From NCBI GenBank assembly GCA_017960805.1, contig JAGCYM010000111.1:1-64000 (forward strand): 64,000 bases of DNA, read 5' to 3'. The stretch comes from Ruminococcus sp. Lineage in GTDB: Bacteria > Bacillota > Clostridia > Oscillospirales > Ruminococcaceae. The position numbers were made by a program, and so were the translations under genes. Positions 44,287 to 53,358 of this stretch are shown one piece after another. How positions within the stretch are numbered: position 1 is the first letter of the stretch; each line of letters opens with the position of its first letter. The notes under the pieces are model-generated. The model did no database searches and was not told the origin of the DNA. It saw only the letters and a program-made list of their open reading frames with translations.

Positions 44287-45219
44287 GTGAAAAGCAAAAC
44301 TAAGTTTATTGCAGCTTGCGGAGCTTTTATTGCTGCGGCTGGACTTGTAACAGCATCTTTTTTCGGATGTGATGAAAAAAAGGAAGAACACATTGTAGGT
44401 AAGGCGGAGCCTGTAACTGAGGAGCCTTCAGAGCCTACAACACTTCCATCCTATGAATATGTTCCATCAGATAAAGGAATGACTGAAAGAGCAAAGCAGC
44501 TTCTTAAGCAGAATAAGGATATAGCAGGCTGGATAAAAATAGATCAGACAAAAGTGGATTATGCTTTTGTTAAAGATCCGGGAGAGGTGCCTAAGGGCGT
44601 TGACTTTTACGGTGGTGAGGAGTATGAGGTTAACTCTTACTATCTTGAACATGGTATAGACCGGAAGCTCCATCGTGAGGGTGCTCTTTTCATGGATTTC
44701 CGTGATGACTTTGGAAGTGTTGAGTCAGAACAGTCCGAGAATATAGTTATCTATGGACACAATATGGCGAATAATACCATGTTCGGTTCGATTAGAAGAT
44801 ACCGACAGGATTATGAATTCTTCAATTCGGCACCTTTTATTGAATTAAGTTCGAATTATAAAGATTACACATATGTTATCTGTTACTGCTGTATCACCAG
44901 CGGCCATACATATACTGATTTTGGTTACTGGGATATGGAAGAGCTTAATGATGAAGAGACATTCAACGAGTATGTAACTCTTGCAAAGGGAAGGCAGCTG
45001 TTTGATACAGGAGTCGATGTAAAGTACGGTGATAAGCTGCTAACTCTGTCAACCTGTTATGCTGACGAAGATAACTCCCGCTTTATAATCATAGCAAGAC
45101 GTCTCCGTGACGGTGAGAAGCCTGGCGATTTGTCTTCGGTTGAGCGGACAGAGGAATACAAGAAAGCACACGCGCCTACTGAAGCTTCAACTGAGAATAC
45201 TACAGAAGCAGCTCAGTAA
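44287..45219 (+). CDS. Second class B sortase
   Basis: 310 residues from a GTG start with GAGGA upstream. An N-terminal hydrophobic segment ends in a Cys (~11-28, ASFFGC), so it may be a lipoprotein or a simple membrane anchor. The sortase B domain follows, with His158 (YGHNMANN), Cys257 (LSTCYAD) and Arg in SRFIIIARR. The C-terminal end is Thr/Glu-rich. It shares the domain pattern of the preceding sortase and probably arose by duplication. It lacks the long basic cytoplasmic region. Confidence 0.9.
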   Translation: MKSKTKFIAACGAFIAAAGLVTASFFGCDEKKEEHIVGKAEPVTEEPSEPTTLPSYEYVPSDKGMTERAKQLLKQNKDIAGWIKIDQTKVDYAFVKDPGEVPKGVDFYGGEEYEVNSYYLEHGIDRKLHREGALFMDFRDDFGSVESEQSENIVIYGHNMANNTMFGSIRRYRQDYEFFNSAPFIELSSNYKDYTYVICYCCITSGHTYTDFGYWDMEELNDEETFNEYVTLAKGRQLFDTGVDVKYGDKLLTLSTCYADEDNSRFIIIARRLRDGEKPGDLSSVERTEEYKKAHAPTEASTENTTEAAQ

Positions 45220-45255
45220 GCATGACATATATTTCCATTGAAAGAGGTGATAGCG

Positions 45256-46704
45256 ATGAAGACAGAAACACCTTTTAAAAGAGCGGTTGCTGCCATTGCC
45301 GGAACTGTGATTGCATTAACAGGTTCAAGCTATTCGGTAAGCGCCGCAGATACAACTACAACTGAAAATAAGACTTCCACTGCCTCAGTATCTGAGACAA
45401 CAGAAGCGGATACTACTACAACAGAATCCGCTGAGCAGGAAGAACAGGAGATAGAGTGGTATAAGGCAACTCTCGATGATTACGATGACAGCCTTTCTCT
45501 CATCAGCTATGAAGCTTCCCCAGAGTCGGGAAACAGTGGAGTCAAGAAGAAAAACAAAAAGCCTACTCCTGTGGAACTGAATGTGACAGGCGGATATGTC
45601 GGCGATATTCCATGGTTCGAGAGTGAACCTGAAATTGAGTCGACCCCAGGTAAATTCGCAATAGTAACATACGGTTGGGGACACGGCGTTGGAATGAGTC
45701 AGAATGGCGCAAATTTCTACGCTACATATTCGGGCTGGACATATCAGGATATACTTTTCCACTACTATCCGGACACATACCTTATGGATACCTGTGTGGA
45801 TGATGAGGATGAGATTACAGTTAACGGAGTTTCCGGCGACGTACTCTCAATGGTATCACAGATAGTATTCAATGAAGTCGGAGGCACAATGAGCTATGAA
45901 GCTATTAAGGCTCAGGCAGTTGCTGTCTACACTTACTGCATGTATCATAACGGAGATTCCGCAGATCTAAGATGCAAGCCGCATCCACCGCAGGTCGTTG
46001 TTGACGCAGTCAGTGATGTACTTGGCCAGGCATTGTTCTATGGTGACGATTACGCTCTTACAATGTTCTCTGCTTCAAGCGGAGGAATAACAGCTAACTG
46101 CAGCGAAGTTTTCTGGGCAAACCTGCCTTATCTCAGATCTGTGTCAAGCGACTATGACGCATGCTATGATCCACATTATGGTACAGTTACATACATTGAT
46201 GACTTCCAGCTGAGAAATATGATTGAGAAGGCATATAACATCAAGCTCTCTGATGAGCCTGCGAGATGGATACAGCCTGAGTATTCTGATGAAACAGGAT
46301 ATGTAACTTATGTCAATATTGATGATCAGCTAACTGTAAAGGGATATGAGTTCAAACTTGCTCTGAATCTCAAATCATCAAAATTCAATGTATTCTATAC
46401 GCCAAGACCTGAAGGCGAAGCGATACCGCATGGCAGCTCTGAAATAGAAGTAGTTGATGCGGATTACAAATATACGCCAGGAGTTGTATATCCGAATAAT
46501 CAGCCTACTGATATAGGCGATCCAAAGTCGCCGGCAGATGAGCCTGAAGATCCTACTGATGTAGAAGAAACATCAGAGGAGACGAGTGAGAGTACTTCTG
46601 AGCCTACCTCTTCAGAGGAGACGACTGGTGAGGAAGGAACAACTGAGACGGTCAGCGAAGCTGATGTCGGCGAAACTACAGATCCGGAACAGATTAAGTA
46701 TTAA
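45256..46704 (+). CDS. SpoIID/LytB-type protein with circularly permuted domain
   Basis: Secreted protein of 482 residues. Signal peptide (~1-30), a Thr/Glu-rich spacer (~32-65), then SpoIID-type segments, and a Glu/Ser/Thr-rich tail (~430-482). SpoIID is a lytic transglycosylase acting on peptidoglycan. In the usual family order the catalytic-Glu segment comes first and GxGHGVGMSQ comes near the end. Here GWGHGVGMSQ (from residue 140) and its following ILFHYYPDTYL come first. Then come the Glu207 segment (FNEVGG, EAIKAQAVAVYTY), SASSGGIT, and PYLRSV, ending near residue 378 (LKSSKFNVFYT) where the GHG block would normally follow. The start at 45256 is chosen for AAGAGGTG upstream. Confidence 0.85.
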   Translation: MKTETPFKRAVAAIAGTVIALTGSSYSVSAADTTTTENKTSTASVSETTEADTTTTESAEQEEQEIEWYKATLDDYDDSLSLISYEASPESGNSGVKKKNKKPTPVELNVTGGYVGDIPWFESEPEIESTPGKFAIVTYGWGHGVGMSQNGANFYATYSGWTYQDILFHYYPDTYLMDTCVDDEDEITVNGVSGDVLSMVSQIVFNEVGGTMSYEAIKAQAVAVYTYCMYHNGDSADLRCKPHPPQVVVDAVSDVLGQALFYGDDYALTMFSASSGGITANCSEVFWANLPYLRSVSSDYDACYDPHYGTVTYIDDFQLRNMIEKAYNIKLSDEPARWIQPEYSDETGYVTYVNIDDQLTVKGYEFKLALNLKSSKFNVFYTPRPEGEAIPHGSSEIEVVDADYKYTPGVVYPNNQPTDIGDPKSPADEPEDPTDVEETSEETSESTSEPTSSEETTGEEGTTETVSEADVGETTDPEQIKY

Positions 46705-46746
46705 GTTTCAGCAACATTTAATCACATGCTAAGATACAATAATAGT

Positions 46747-46790
46747 AAGTCTTTGAGCGGGGTAAAATTACTATCCGCTCAGAGACTTAT
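46747..46790 (+). terminator. Long hairpin after the SpoIID-like gene
   Basis: A 14-bp stem with one G-U pair (AAGTCTTTGAGCGG at 46747-46760 with 46775-46788) lies 43 bases after the stop. The following bases are only mildly T-rich, so termination may be partial. Confidence 0.65.
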
Positions 46791-46801
46791 TTGCGGTTTA
46801 T

Positions 46802-46850
46802 GAGGTGTAGACCTCAGGAGGTGTAATTTTCCAAAAAATCACCTCTTTTT
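46802..46850 (+). terminator. Second terminator with an alternative small hairpin
   Basis: GAGGTG (46818-46823) pairs with CACCTC (46840-46845), followed by five T: a terminator. Just before it GAGGT (46802-46806) pairs with ACCTC (46811-46815); the same GAGGTG could instead pair with the terminator's 3' arm. The rest of the 46705-47113 gap holds the mraZ promoter and leader and no gene that I can see. Confidence 0.6.
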
Positions 46851-46991
46851 AACTCGAAAAGGGAAAAAGGGGTGAAAAAATTATAAACGTATGTTCTAAT
46901 TTTAACGCTGAATGATTAAAATTTGAACAAAATAGCTAAAAAATCTCTAATTTTGTTTAAGTATTTCTAGCTTTTATTTGGCTAGATTGCC

Positions 46992-47020
46992 TTGAATTCT
47001 TGCTTGGAACAATATATAAT
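46992..47020 (+). promoter_or_regulatory. Promoter of the dcw cluster (mraZ)
   Basis: TTGAAT (46992-46997) and TATAAT (47015-47020) with a 17-base spacer. Downstream the motif G(G/A)GGTGAA occurs at 47028, 47069 and 47102, and also at 46869 upstream of the promoter. These are candidate MraZ operator repeats, since MraZ is known to bind short direct repeats in its own promoter region. Confidence 0.72.
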
Positions 47021-47113
47021 TGAAATAGGGGTGAAGAACGGTAACGAGTTGCATGTTTGACCCACTTAGAGGTGAAAAATTCCACCAAAGAGCAAGGAAG
47101 TGAGGTGAAGGTC

Positions 47114-47545
47114 ATGAGTGAGCCATTGTGTGGTACGTTTAATCCTAGTATCGATAGCAAGGGCCGCATGAGCTTCCCGAATAAACTTAGAGATGTTCTT
47201 GGCGCGGAGTTTTATCTCTGCATGAGTCATGATGGAAACTATATTGCCGCTTATTCCATTGAAGAATTCGAAATCTACTGTAACAAACTCTACGGGATTC
47301 CCGGCGACATTGGCGCTGATATCAGAAGAGATGTTATGGCCGACGCTGAAAAGCAGGTTCCTGATAAGCAGGGAAGAATATTTATCTCCCAGCATCTCAG
47401 AGAACGTGCGGGCATAACAGGTGAAGTCACAGTGATTGGAAATTTAAACAGAGCCGAAATCTGGGCAAGTGACAAGCTTGCAGCAACGCGTAAATCTGTA
47501 GATCCAGAAGCCAAGAAGGCAGCGCTTGCAAACCTCGTGCTCTGA
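47114..47545 (+). CDS. mraZ: Transcriptional regulator MraZ
   Basis: 143 residues, the normal length. Two SpoVT/AbrB-like half domains with the motifs DSKGRMSFP and DKQGRIFI. Binds its own promoter and regulates the dcw cluster. The start at 47114 is chosen for AGGTGA 5 bases upstream and the family length; longer frames upstream run through the leader. Confidence 0.95.
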   Translation: MSEPLCGTFNPSIDSKGRMSFPNKLRDVLGAEFYLCMSHDGNYIAAYSIEEFEIYCNKLYGIPGDIGADIRRDVMADAEKQVPDKQGRIFISQHLRERAGITGEVTVIGNLNRAEIWASDKLAATRKSVDPEAKKAALANLVL

Positions 47546-47610
47546 TATTCGTATGTATTCGCGGCGTTTCTGTATTGGCAGAAGTGTGGTGAATATACAA
47601 GGAGTCATTT

Positions 47611-48552
47611 ATGGAATTCAGACACATCCCTGTTCTGCTCGAAGCAACTATTGACGGGCTGAACATCCGCCCCGACGGAGTCTATGTTGACTGTACCGCT
47701 GGTGGTGGAGGACATTCCTCTGCAATAGCCGCAAGGCTAAATGAAAAAGGCAGACTTATTTCTCTTGATCGTGATCCTGACGCTGTTAAAGCAGCGGGGG
47801 AGAGACTGGCGGAGTTTAAGAATGCAACGGTAATCCACCGTAATTATTCCGAGCTTGATAAAGTACTTGAAGAACTCGGGATTGAAGCTGTTGATGGTAT
47901 ACTGATGGATCTAGGAGTTTCATCATATCAGCTTGATGAAGAAAGCAGAGGTTTCTCCTATCATTCCGACGCTCCTCTCGATATGAGAATGAGTCAGAGC
48001 GGAATTAGTGCTGCAGACATTGTAAATACATTCGATGAACAGCAGCTTGCCAAAATTATATTTGAGTACGGAGAAGAGAAATTTTCACGCCGTATCGCCT
48101 CAAATATTGTTCGCGCAAGAGAAATTGCTCCCATCGAGACGACATTACAGCTTGCAGACATTGTCAGGGAAAGCGTTCCGCAGAAAGCAAGACGTGAAAA
48201 AAATCCCTGCAAAAAGACATTTCAGGCAATCAGAATAGCAGTCAATTGTGAATTTGACCATTTATCCGAAGGACTCGATAAAGCCTTCGCCAGCCTGAAA
48301 CCAAGCGGCAGACTTGCCGTAATCACCTTCCATTCTCTGGAAGACAGACTTGTTAAGCAGAGATATGCAGGATGGTGTAAAGGGTGTATTTGCCCTCCGG
48401 ATTTCCCCCAGTGTGTATGCGGACGCAAGCCGCAGGGGATTCTTGTGAACCGAAAGCCCATAGAGGCTGACGAATCGGAACTCAGTTCCAATAACAGAAG
48501 CAGAAGTGCAAAGCTCAGGATAATAGAAAGGAGCGCAGAGCTCAATGGCTGA
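47611..48552 (+). CDS. rsmH: 16S rRNA m4C1402 methyltransferase
   Basis: Methylates N4 of C1402 in 16S rRNA. 313 residues: starts EFRHIPVLLEATIDGL, SAM-binding DCTAGGGGHS near residue 28, and the C-terminal KQRYAGWCKGC and NNRSRSAKLRI motifs. AAGGAG site. Its end overlaps the ftsL start by 8 bases. Confidence 0.97.
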   Translation: MEFRHIPVLLEATIDGLNIRPDGVYVDCTAGGGGHSSAIAARLNEKGRLISLDRDPDAVKAAGERLAEFKNATVIHRNYSELDKVLEELGIEAVDGILMDLGVSSYQLDEESRGFSYHSDAPLDMRMSQSGISAADIVNTFDEQQLAKIIFEYGEEKFSRRIASNIVRAREIAPIETTLQLADIVRESVPQKARREKNPCKKTFQAIRIAVNCEFDHLSEGLDKAFASLKPSGRLAVITFHSLEDRLVKQRYAGWCKGCICPPDFPQCVCGRKPQGILVNRKPIEADESELSSNNRSRSAKLRIIERSAELNG

Positions 48553-49045
48553 ACGTGATTCGGTATTCCGTTATACAGCGGATATGTACAGCGCAAGACC
48601 GGCTGAAAAGCCCGAATCGCTACCAGATCAGGGGTCACCTGCGAAAAGACCGCAGATTACTATGAAGAGAACCGAAGCTAAAAGCGGCTCTGTATTTACT
48701 ATTATTTTGGTATCTGCCCTTGCAGTAGTTCTTCTCGGTACTGTTATCTACAGTCTGAACAGACGAAATACGATGTACAGTAAGGTTTCTTCTCTAAATA
48801 ATGAGTTGAATCTTGCCGAGGCAGAGAACGTTAGGTTGCAATCTGAGCTAGAAAGTCAGATGTCGGCGAAGAATATAGAAGACTATGCCGAAAATGTTCT
48901 CGGTATGAAGAAGATTGATTCTTCACAGATTAAGTATATCGAGATACAGACAGATGACGTTGTAAATATTCCTCAGCGTGATGAAAGCATACTAGGAAAG
49001 GTTAAAAGCTTTTTTGAACACTGTGTCGAATATTTCAGAGGGTAG
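48545..49045 (+). CDS. ftsL: Cell division protein FtsL
   Basis: 166 residues: a cytoplasmic N terminus (~1-48), one membrane helix (~50-72), a coiled coil (~75-105), and the AKNIEDYAENVLGMKK segment typical of FtsL/DivIC-like proteins. It recruits the septal PBP/FtsW pair. Position between rsmH and the PBP gene supports the call, since the sequence itself is poorly conserved. Confidence 0.88.
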   Translation: MAERDSVFRYTADMYSARPAEKPESLPDQGSPAKRPQITMKRTEAKSGSVFTIILVSALAVVLLGTVIYSLNRRNTMYSKVSSLNNELNLAEAENVRLQSELESQMSAKNIEDYAENVLGMKKIDSSQIKYIEIQTDDVVNIPQRDESILGKVKSFFEHCVEYFRG

Positions 49046-49089
49046 ACCAATATAATATAAAGAAACAAGGCTGCCCGTAATTATATTAA

Positions 49090-49330
49090 ATACTAACGGC
49101 TCAAAGAAAAAAATATGCCGTAGTGATAGTAGAACCAAGGAGATACAGCGAGTGATCGGAATACCGGGAACGTTACCCCTGTCCGGGAGCGGAAAATACG
49201 GACAGGGGAGGACGCTCCCACGCGCCTGATAAGCGTTTTCGATACGGCAGTATCATAGAAACGGACATCACATAAAAAAAGAAGATGTTCAAAGGCGGGG
49301 CACGACAACACCCTGCCTTATTCTATTTTA
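49090..49330 (+). ncRNA. Structured RNA between ftsL and the PBP gene, candidate attenuator or riboswitch-like leader
   Basis: A 366-base gene-free gap (49046-49411). A 10-bp stem CCCCTGTCCG (49176-49185) with 49199-49208 has a loop whose first bases GGAGCG (49186-49191) can pair with CGCTCC (49213-49218), an interleaved, pseudoknot-like pattern. TGCCGTA (49116-49122) can close the region with TACGGCA (49243-49249) or instead pair with ACGGC upstream at 49096-49100. GGACATC (49263-49269) pairs with GATGTTC (49284-49290). A terminator-like hairpin then ends the region. It matches no riboswitch class I can name. Confidence 0.55.
49292..49329 (+). terminator. Terminator-like hairpin before the PBP gene
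   Basis: AAGGCGGGG (49292-49300) pairs with CCCTGCCTT (49311-49319), one G-U pair, 10-base loop, followed by a T-rich run. It lies ~83 bases before the PBP start, in the middle of the dcw cluster. Confidence 0.65.
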
Positions 49331-49411
49331 TGGAGAAATCGAGAAAAACGTACAGTTTCTTAGCCTGAATGTTGAGTTACTGCAACGATAAGTATAGAAA
49401 GTGTGAGTTAT

Positions 49412-51808
49412 ATGGCAAATAAGAATCTGCCTACAAGAGGAATGAAGCTCAGAACAAGAATAATAATGACTTCGGTGTTCTTTGGCCTCTTTGCTGTTGT
49501 AGCTGGAAATTTCTTTAATATATCTGTGCTGAACAATAAAAAATATCAAGCAATGGCTAATGATCAGCACTTTGGTTCTATAATAATCCCTGCTCACCGC
49601 GGATCAATATATGATTCAAAGTCGACACCTCTTGCTAAAAGTGCTTCAGTGTATAAAGTTTTTATTGATCCAAAGCGTTTCCGTGAAGACATGGAAAGTC
49701 TGCAGAAACGTATTGATAAGCAGAAAGAAGACATAGCAAACGGTACATACCAGCCTAAGGTTGAGACTACTACTAATGAAAGCGGAGAGGAATATCAGGT
49801 AGTAATTACAAATGCTCTTCCAGAATCAGCTGAGGCTTTTCGTGCTGAAGCAGTTACGCTTCTTTCCACCAAACTTGGAATTATGGCCGAAAAGGTATCC
49901 GCAGCAATGGAGGAAAATACTCAGTATCATGTACTCCAGGATCAGGTCGAGAAGCCTGTCGCTGATGAATTGCTCAAATTCTTCAATGACGCTGGTATGA
50001 CATGTCTAAATGTTGAGGAAGACACCAAAAGATATTATCCTCAGAATGAACTTGCGGCACCTGTTATAGGATTTACATCAGCAGATGGATATGGACTGTA
50101 TGGAATTGAAGCATATTATGACGATTATCTTTCCGGTACTGATGGAAGAACGATTTCTGCCAAGGATTCACACGGAAACGAGCTTCCTTACAGATATTCA
50201 AAGACATATCCTGCAAAGAACGGTGATGATGTATATCTCACAATTGATATGAATATCCAGTATATTCTGGAAAAATACCTGCAGGAAATGGTCAATGATT
50301 TTGAGATTAAGAATCGTGCTTGTTCAATACTGATGAATGCGAAGACAGGTGCTGTATATGGTATGGCAACTTATCCGAGCTTTGACCCAAATGAACCGCG
50401 TGAGGTAGTTGATCATTCACCTATTATAACAAATGAGGAACTTACTCCTGAAGAAACTGAAAGCGCAATGCTCGAACGTCAGTGGCGAAATAAGTGTATT
50501 TCTGAAATATATGAGCCTGGTTCAGTTTTCAAGGTCGTAACAAGCGCAGCAGCTTTTGAGGAAAACTTAATAGACACAGAGAAAGATTCTTTCATGTGTA
50601 ACGGTTGGGTTGATCTTCCCGGAGCACTTCAGAAGATCTATTGTCATGAGACAGGTGGTCACGGTCCTCAGGACTATCAGACAGCGCTCACGAATTCATG
50701 TAACCCTGCCTTTATGGAGATAGGCAGACGACTTGGTGTTGAGAAGTTCTGTTATTACTTTAATGCGTTCGGACTTGATTCCAGAACAGGAATAGATCTG
50801 CCTTTTGAAGCGGCGGGTATCGGTTTCGACCCGGATGTAATGAGTAATGTTGACCTTGCGGTCTGCTCTTTCGGACAGGGCGAGACCATCACTCCGATGG
50901 AAATGATAACTTCTTATTGTGCTGCAATAAACGGTGGATATCTCCTCCAGCCATATGTTGTGGACAGGATACTAGATGAAGACGGAAACGTAGTATTCAA
51001 GAATGAACGTACAGTAAAGAGACAGGTCGTTTCGGAAGAGACATCAGCCAAGATGCGCGATTGCCTGGAAAAAGTTGTTTCTGGCAACGGAGGAGGAAAC
51101 GTTACTATAAAGGGATACTCTATCGGTGGTAAGTCAGGTACTTCCCAGCGACTCATGTATACGGCTCAGGGTATCACTATGGAAAAAGGTCAGGAAGAGG
51201 ATAAGAGTATACAGGAGTATGGTGCTTCATATTGCTGCTTTACCCCTGCAGATGATCCGGAGATAATACTTCTTGTTCTTGCAGATATGCCTAATAAGGA
51301 AATCGGTTATTACGGAAGTAAGGTAGCTGTTCCGACAGCTAGAAACATTCTGACAGAAGTCCTTCCGTACTTAGGAATCAGTCCTGAGTATACAACTGAA
51401 GAACTTGCAAATCTTGATATCAAGATACCACTTCTTGAAGGACCTCTTGATGATGCGCTCCAGACCCTTGAAGGCTATGATATACAGTATAAGATTATAG
51501 GTGAGGGAACATCCGTAGTTGCTCAGTCTCCTGATACTGGTTCAGTAGTGGCTAAGGGTGGTATGGTTTATCTTTATACAGAGAGCAGTCACACAGTAGA
51601 TTATACTGAAGTGCCTGACCTAGTGGGACTTTCACCAAGTATGGCAAATGATTCTGTAATGTATTGTCAGCTCAATTATGTTGCACGTGGTGCTTCTGTA
51701 AATCACGCGGGCGTACTTGTTAGCAAGCAGAATCCTCCTGCAGGGAAAAAGGTGCCTGTGGGTTCAACTGTTGAGTTGGAATTTATGGTATACAGTGGAG
51801 GAGACTGA
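49412..51808 (+). CDS. pbpB: Septal class B penicillin-binding protein with two PASTA domains
   Basis: Cross-links septal peptidoglycan. 798 residues: one N-terminal membrane helix (~18-40), PBP dimer domain (~50-250), transpeptidase domain with SxxK (EPGSVFKV), SxN (TNSCNPAF) and KSGT (GGKSGTSQR), then two C-terminal PASTA domains (~665-730 and ~733-798). Two PASTA domains and the place after ftsL resemble PbpB; SpoVD is the alternative. The ATG at 49412 is favoured over a GTG at 49403; neither has a strong ribosome-binding site, which fits regulated or coupled translation. Confidence 0.93.
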   Translation: MANKNLPTRGMKLRTRIIMTSVFFGLFAVVAGNFFNISVLNNKKYQAMANDQHFGSIIIPAHRGSIYDSKSTPLAKSASVYKVFIDPKRFREDMESLQKRIDKQKEDIANGTYQPKVETTTNESGEEYQVVITNALPESAEAFRAEAVTLLSTKLGIMAEKVSAAMEENTQYHVLQDQVEKPVADELLKFFNDAGMTCLNVEEDTKRYYPQNELAAPVIGFTSADGYGLYGIEAYYDDYLSGTDGRTISAKDSHGNELPYRYSKTYPAKNGDDVYLTIDMNIQYILEKYLQEMVNDFEIKNRACSILMNAKTGAVYGMATYPSFDPNEPREVVDHSPIITNEELTPEETESAMLERQWRNKCISEIYEPGSVFKVVTSAAAFEENLIDTEKDSFMCNGWVDLPGALQKIYCHETGGHGPQDYQTALTNSCNPAFMEIGRRLGVEKFCYYFNAFGLDSRTGIDLPFEAAGIGFDPDVMSNVDLAVCSFGQGETITPMEMITSYCAAINGGYLLQPYVVDRILDEDGNVVFKNERTVKRQVVSEETSAKMRDCLEKVVSGNGGGNVTIKGYSIGGKSGTSQRLMYTAQGITMEKGQEEDKSIQEYGASYCCFTPADDPEIILLVLADMPNKEIGYYGSKVAVPTARNILTEVLPYLGISPEYTTEELANLDIKIPLLEGPLDDALQTLEGYDIQYKIIGEGTSVVAQSPDTGSVVAKGGMVYLYTESSHTVDYTEVPDLVGLSPSMANDSVMYCQLNYVARGASVNHAGVLVSKQNPPAGKKVPVGSTVELEFMVYSGGD

Positions 51809-51856
51809 TCCTGTTGCTGTAAAAAAAGAAAGAATTAAAGAATGGAGGCTGTAAGC

Positions 51857-53293
51857 ATGAAATTAAGAGACATCATAGAGAACAATGCAGTGACAGCTAT
51901 CGGCGACGCAGAAATAACCTCTATAACTGATGATACGCGACGAGTTACTGATGGCAGCCTCTTTGTCTGTATACGTGGTGCGAAATTTGATGGCCATGAT
52001 GCAGCATCAGAGATGCTAGAAAAAGGCGCTGTTGCAGTAGTATGTGAACGTGATCTTGGTCTGGGAGAAAGACAGATACTTACTGATGATACACGAACAC
52101 TATATGGAAAAATCTGCGCAGCATGGTTCGGACATCCGGAGAGAAAGATGACTCTTATAGGGGTTACCGGCACGAATGGAAAGACAACGACTACGAGTGT
52201 GATTAAACACATTCTGATGTCAGCTGGTTTTAAGACTGGTCTTATTGGTACTATTCAGAATGAGATAGGTAATGAAGTGATCCATACAGAAAACACTACA
52301 CCTCTTACTTATGAATTCATGGCGTTACTTGCCAAGATGGCAGAAGCCGGATGCAAGTATGTGGTTATGGAAGTAAGTTCTTTCGGACTTTGTCAGAAGC
52401 GTATTGGACCATCATTTTTCAAGACTGCAGTATTTACTAACCTGACACAGGATCATCTTGATTATCATAAAGATATGGAAGACTACTATCAAGCAAAGAA
52501 AATGTTGTTTGATATATGTGAAGCAGCAATTATAAATAAAGATGATGAGTATGGAAGACGCCTCTACAGTGAGGTATCGTGTGATAAGTATTCGTTCAGT
52601 GTCAAAGAGAACGCTGACATATATGCAGATGGCATAAAGATAAAGTCTACCGGAAGCAGTTTCTGGTATTGTACAGGTGATAAGTCTCATCTGGTTAAAA
52701 CACGTATTCCAGGACTCTTTAATGTTTCGAATATAACGGCAGCAATTGCTGTTTGTCTTCGTGAGGGAATATCTGTTGACACAATAACAGAAGCAATTGA
52801 AAATTATAATGGTGTCAAGGGCAGATGTGAAGTCATTCCTACAGGACGCGACTTTACTGTTATATGCGATTATGCGCACACGCCTGACGCAATTGAGAAT
52901 ATTCTTCGAAGTGTTAAGGAATATACTGACGGAAGACTTATTTGTCTGTTCGGGTGTGGTGGAAACCGCGACGCTGCTAAACGCCCTAAAATGGCGATGG
53001 CTGCAGCTTCTTATGCTGACAAACTGATTGTAACTTCGGACAATCCACGTAATGAGGACCCTGAGGCTATAATAAAGGATATACTGGTAGGACTCGAAGG
53101 TTCAGAAATACCCTATGATGTCGTTACTGACCGCAGAGAGGCTATATATCATGCATTGAAAATAGCTGAAAAAGGTGATATTATTGTTCTTGCCGGAAAA
53201 GGTCATGAGGACTATCAGATCCTAAGCGGTATGGAACACATTCACTTTGATGAACGTGAGATCGTTGCAGAAGGTCTTAAGCTGCTCGATTAA
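51857..53293 (+). CDS. murE: UDP-MurNAc-tripeptide synthetase (meso-DAP adding)
   Basis: Adds the third amino acid to the wall precursor. 478 residues: ATP loop GVTGTNGKTTT, central VMEVSSFGL, and the DNPRNEDP motif. DNPR is the signature of meso-diaminopimelate-specific MurE, so the wall is probably of DAP type. The start at 51857 is chosen for GGAGG 8 bases upstream rather than the ATG at 51842. Confidence 0.96.
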   Translation: MKLRDIIENNAVTAIGDAEITSITDDTRRVTDGSLFVCIRGAKFDGHDAASEMLEKGAVAVVCERDLGLGERQILTDDTRTLYGKICAAWFGHPERKMTLIGVTGTNGKTTTTSVIKHILMSAGFKTGLIGTIQNEIGNEVIHTENTTPLTYEFMALLAKMAEAGCKYVVMEVSSFGLCQKRIGPSFFKTAVFTNLTQDHLDYHKDMEDYYQAKKMLFDICEAAIINKDDEYGRRLYSEVSCDKYSFSVKENADIYADGIKIKSTGSSFWYCTGDKSHLVKTRIPGLFNVSNITAAIAVCLREGISVDTITEAIENYNGVKGRCEVIPTGRDFTVICDYAHTPDAIENILRSVKEYTDGRLICLFGCGGNRDAAKRPKMAMAAASYADKLIVTSDNPRNEDPEAIIKDILVGLEGSEIPYDVVTDRREAIYHALKIAEKGDIIVLAGKGHEDYQILSGMEHIHFDEREIVAEGLKLLD

Positions 53294-53358
53294 TTAATAA
53301 AAAGTCGGATGCCGGATTGGCGTTCTTCGCAATCTAAAAATTGGAGTTGTATCAATTT

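Noticed and set aside
49093..49311. Minus-strand 72-codon frame in the ftsL-PBP gap
   Set aside because: GTG start without a ribosome-binding site, and it overlaps the inverted repeats that better explain the sequence.
49090..49330. Known riboswitch or housekeeping RNA (ydaO-type c-di-AMP, T-box, 6S, RNase P)
   Set aside because: I looked for the conserved blocks of these classes and could not match them; left as an unnamed structured RNA.
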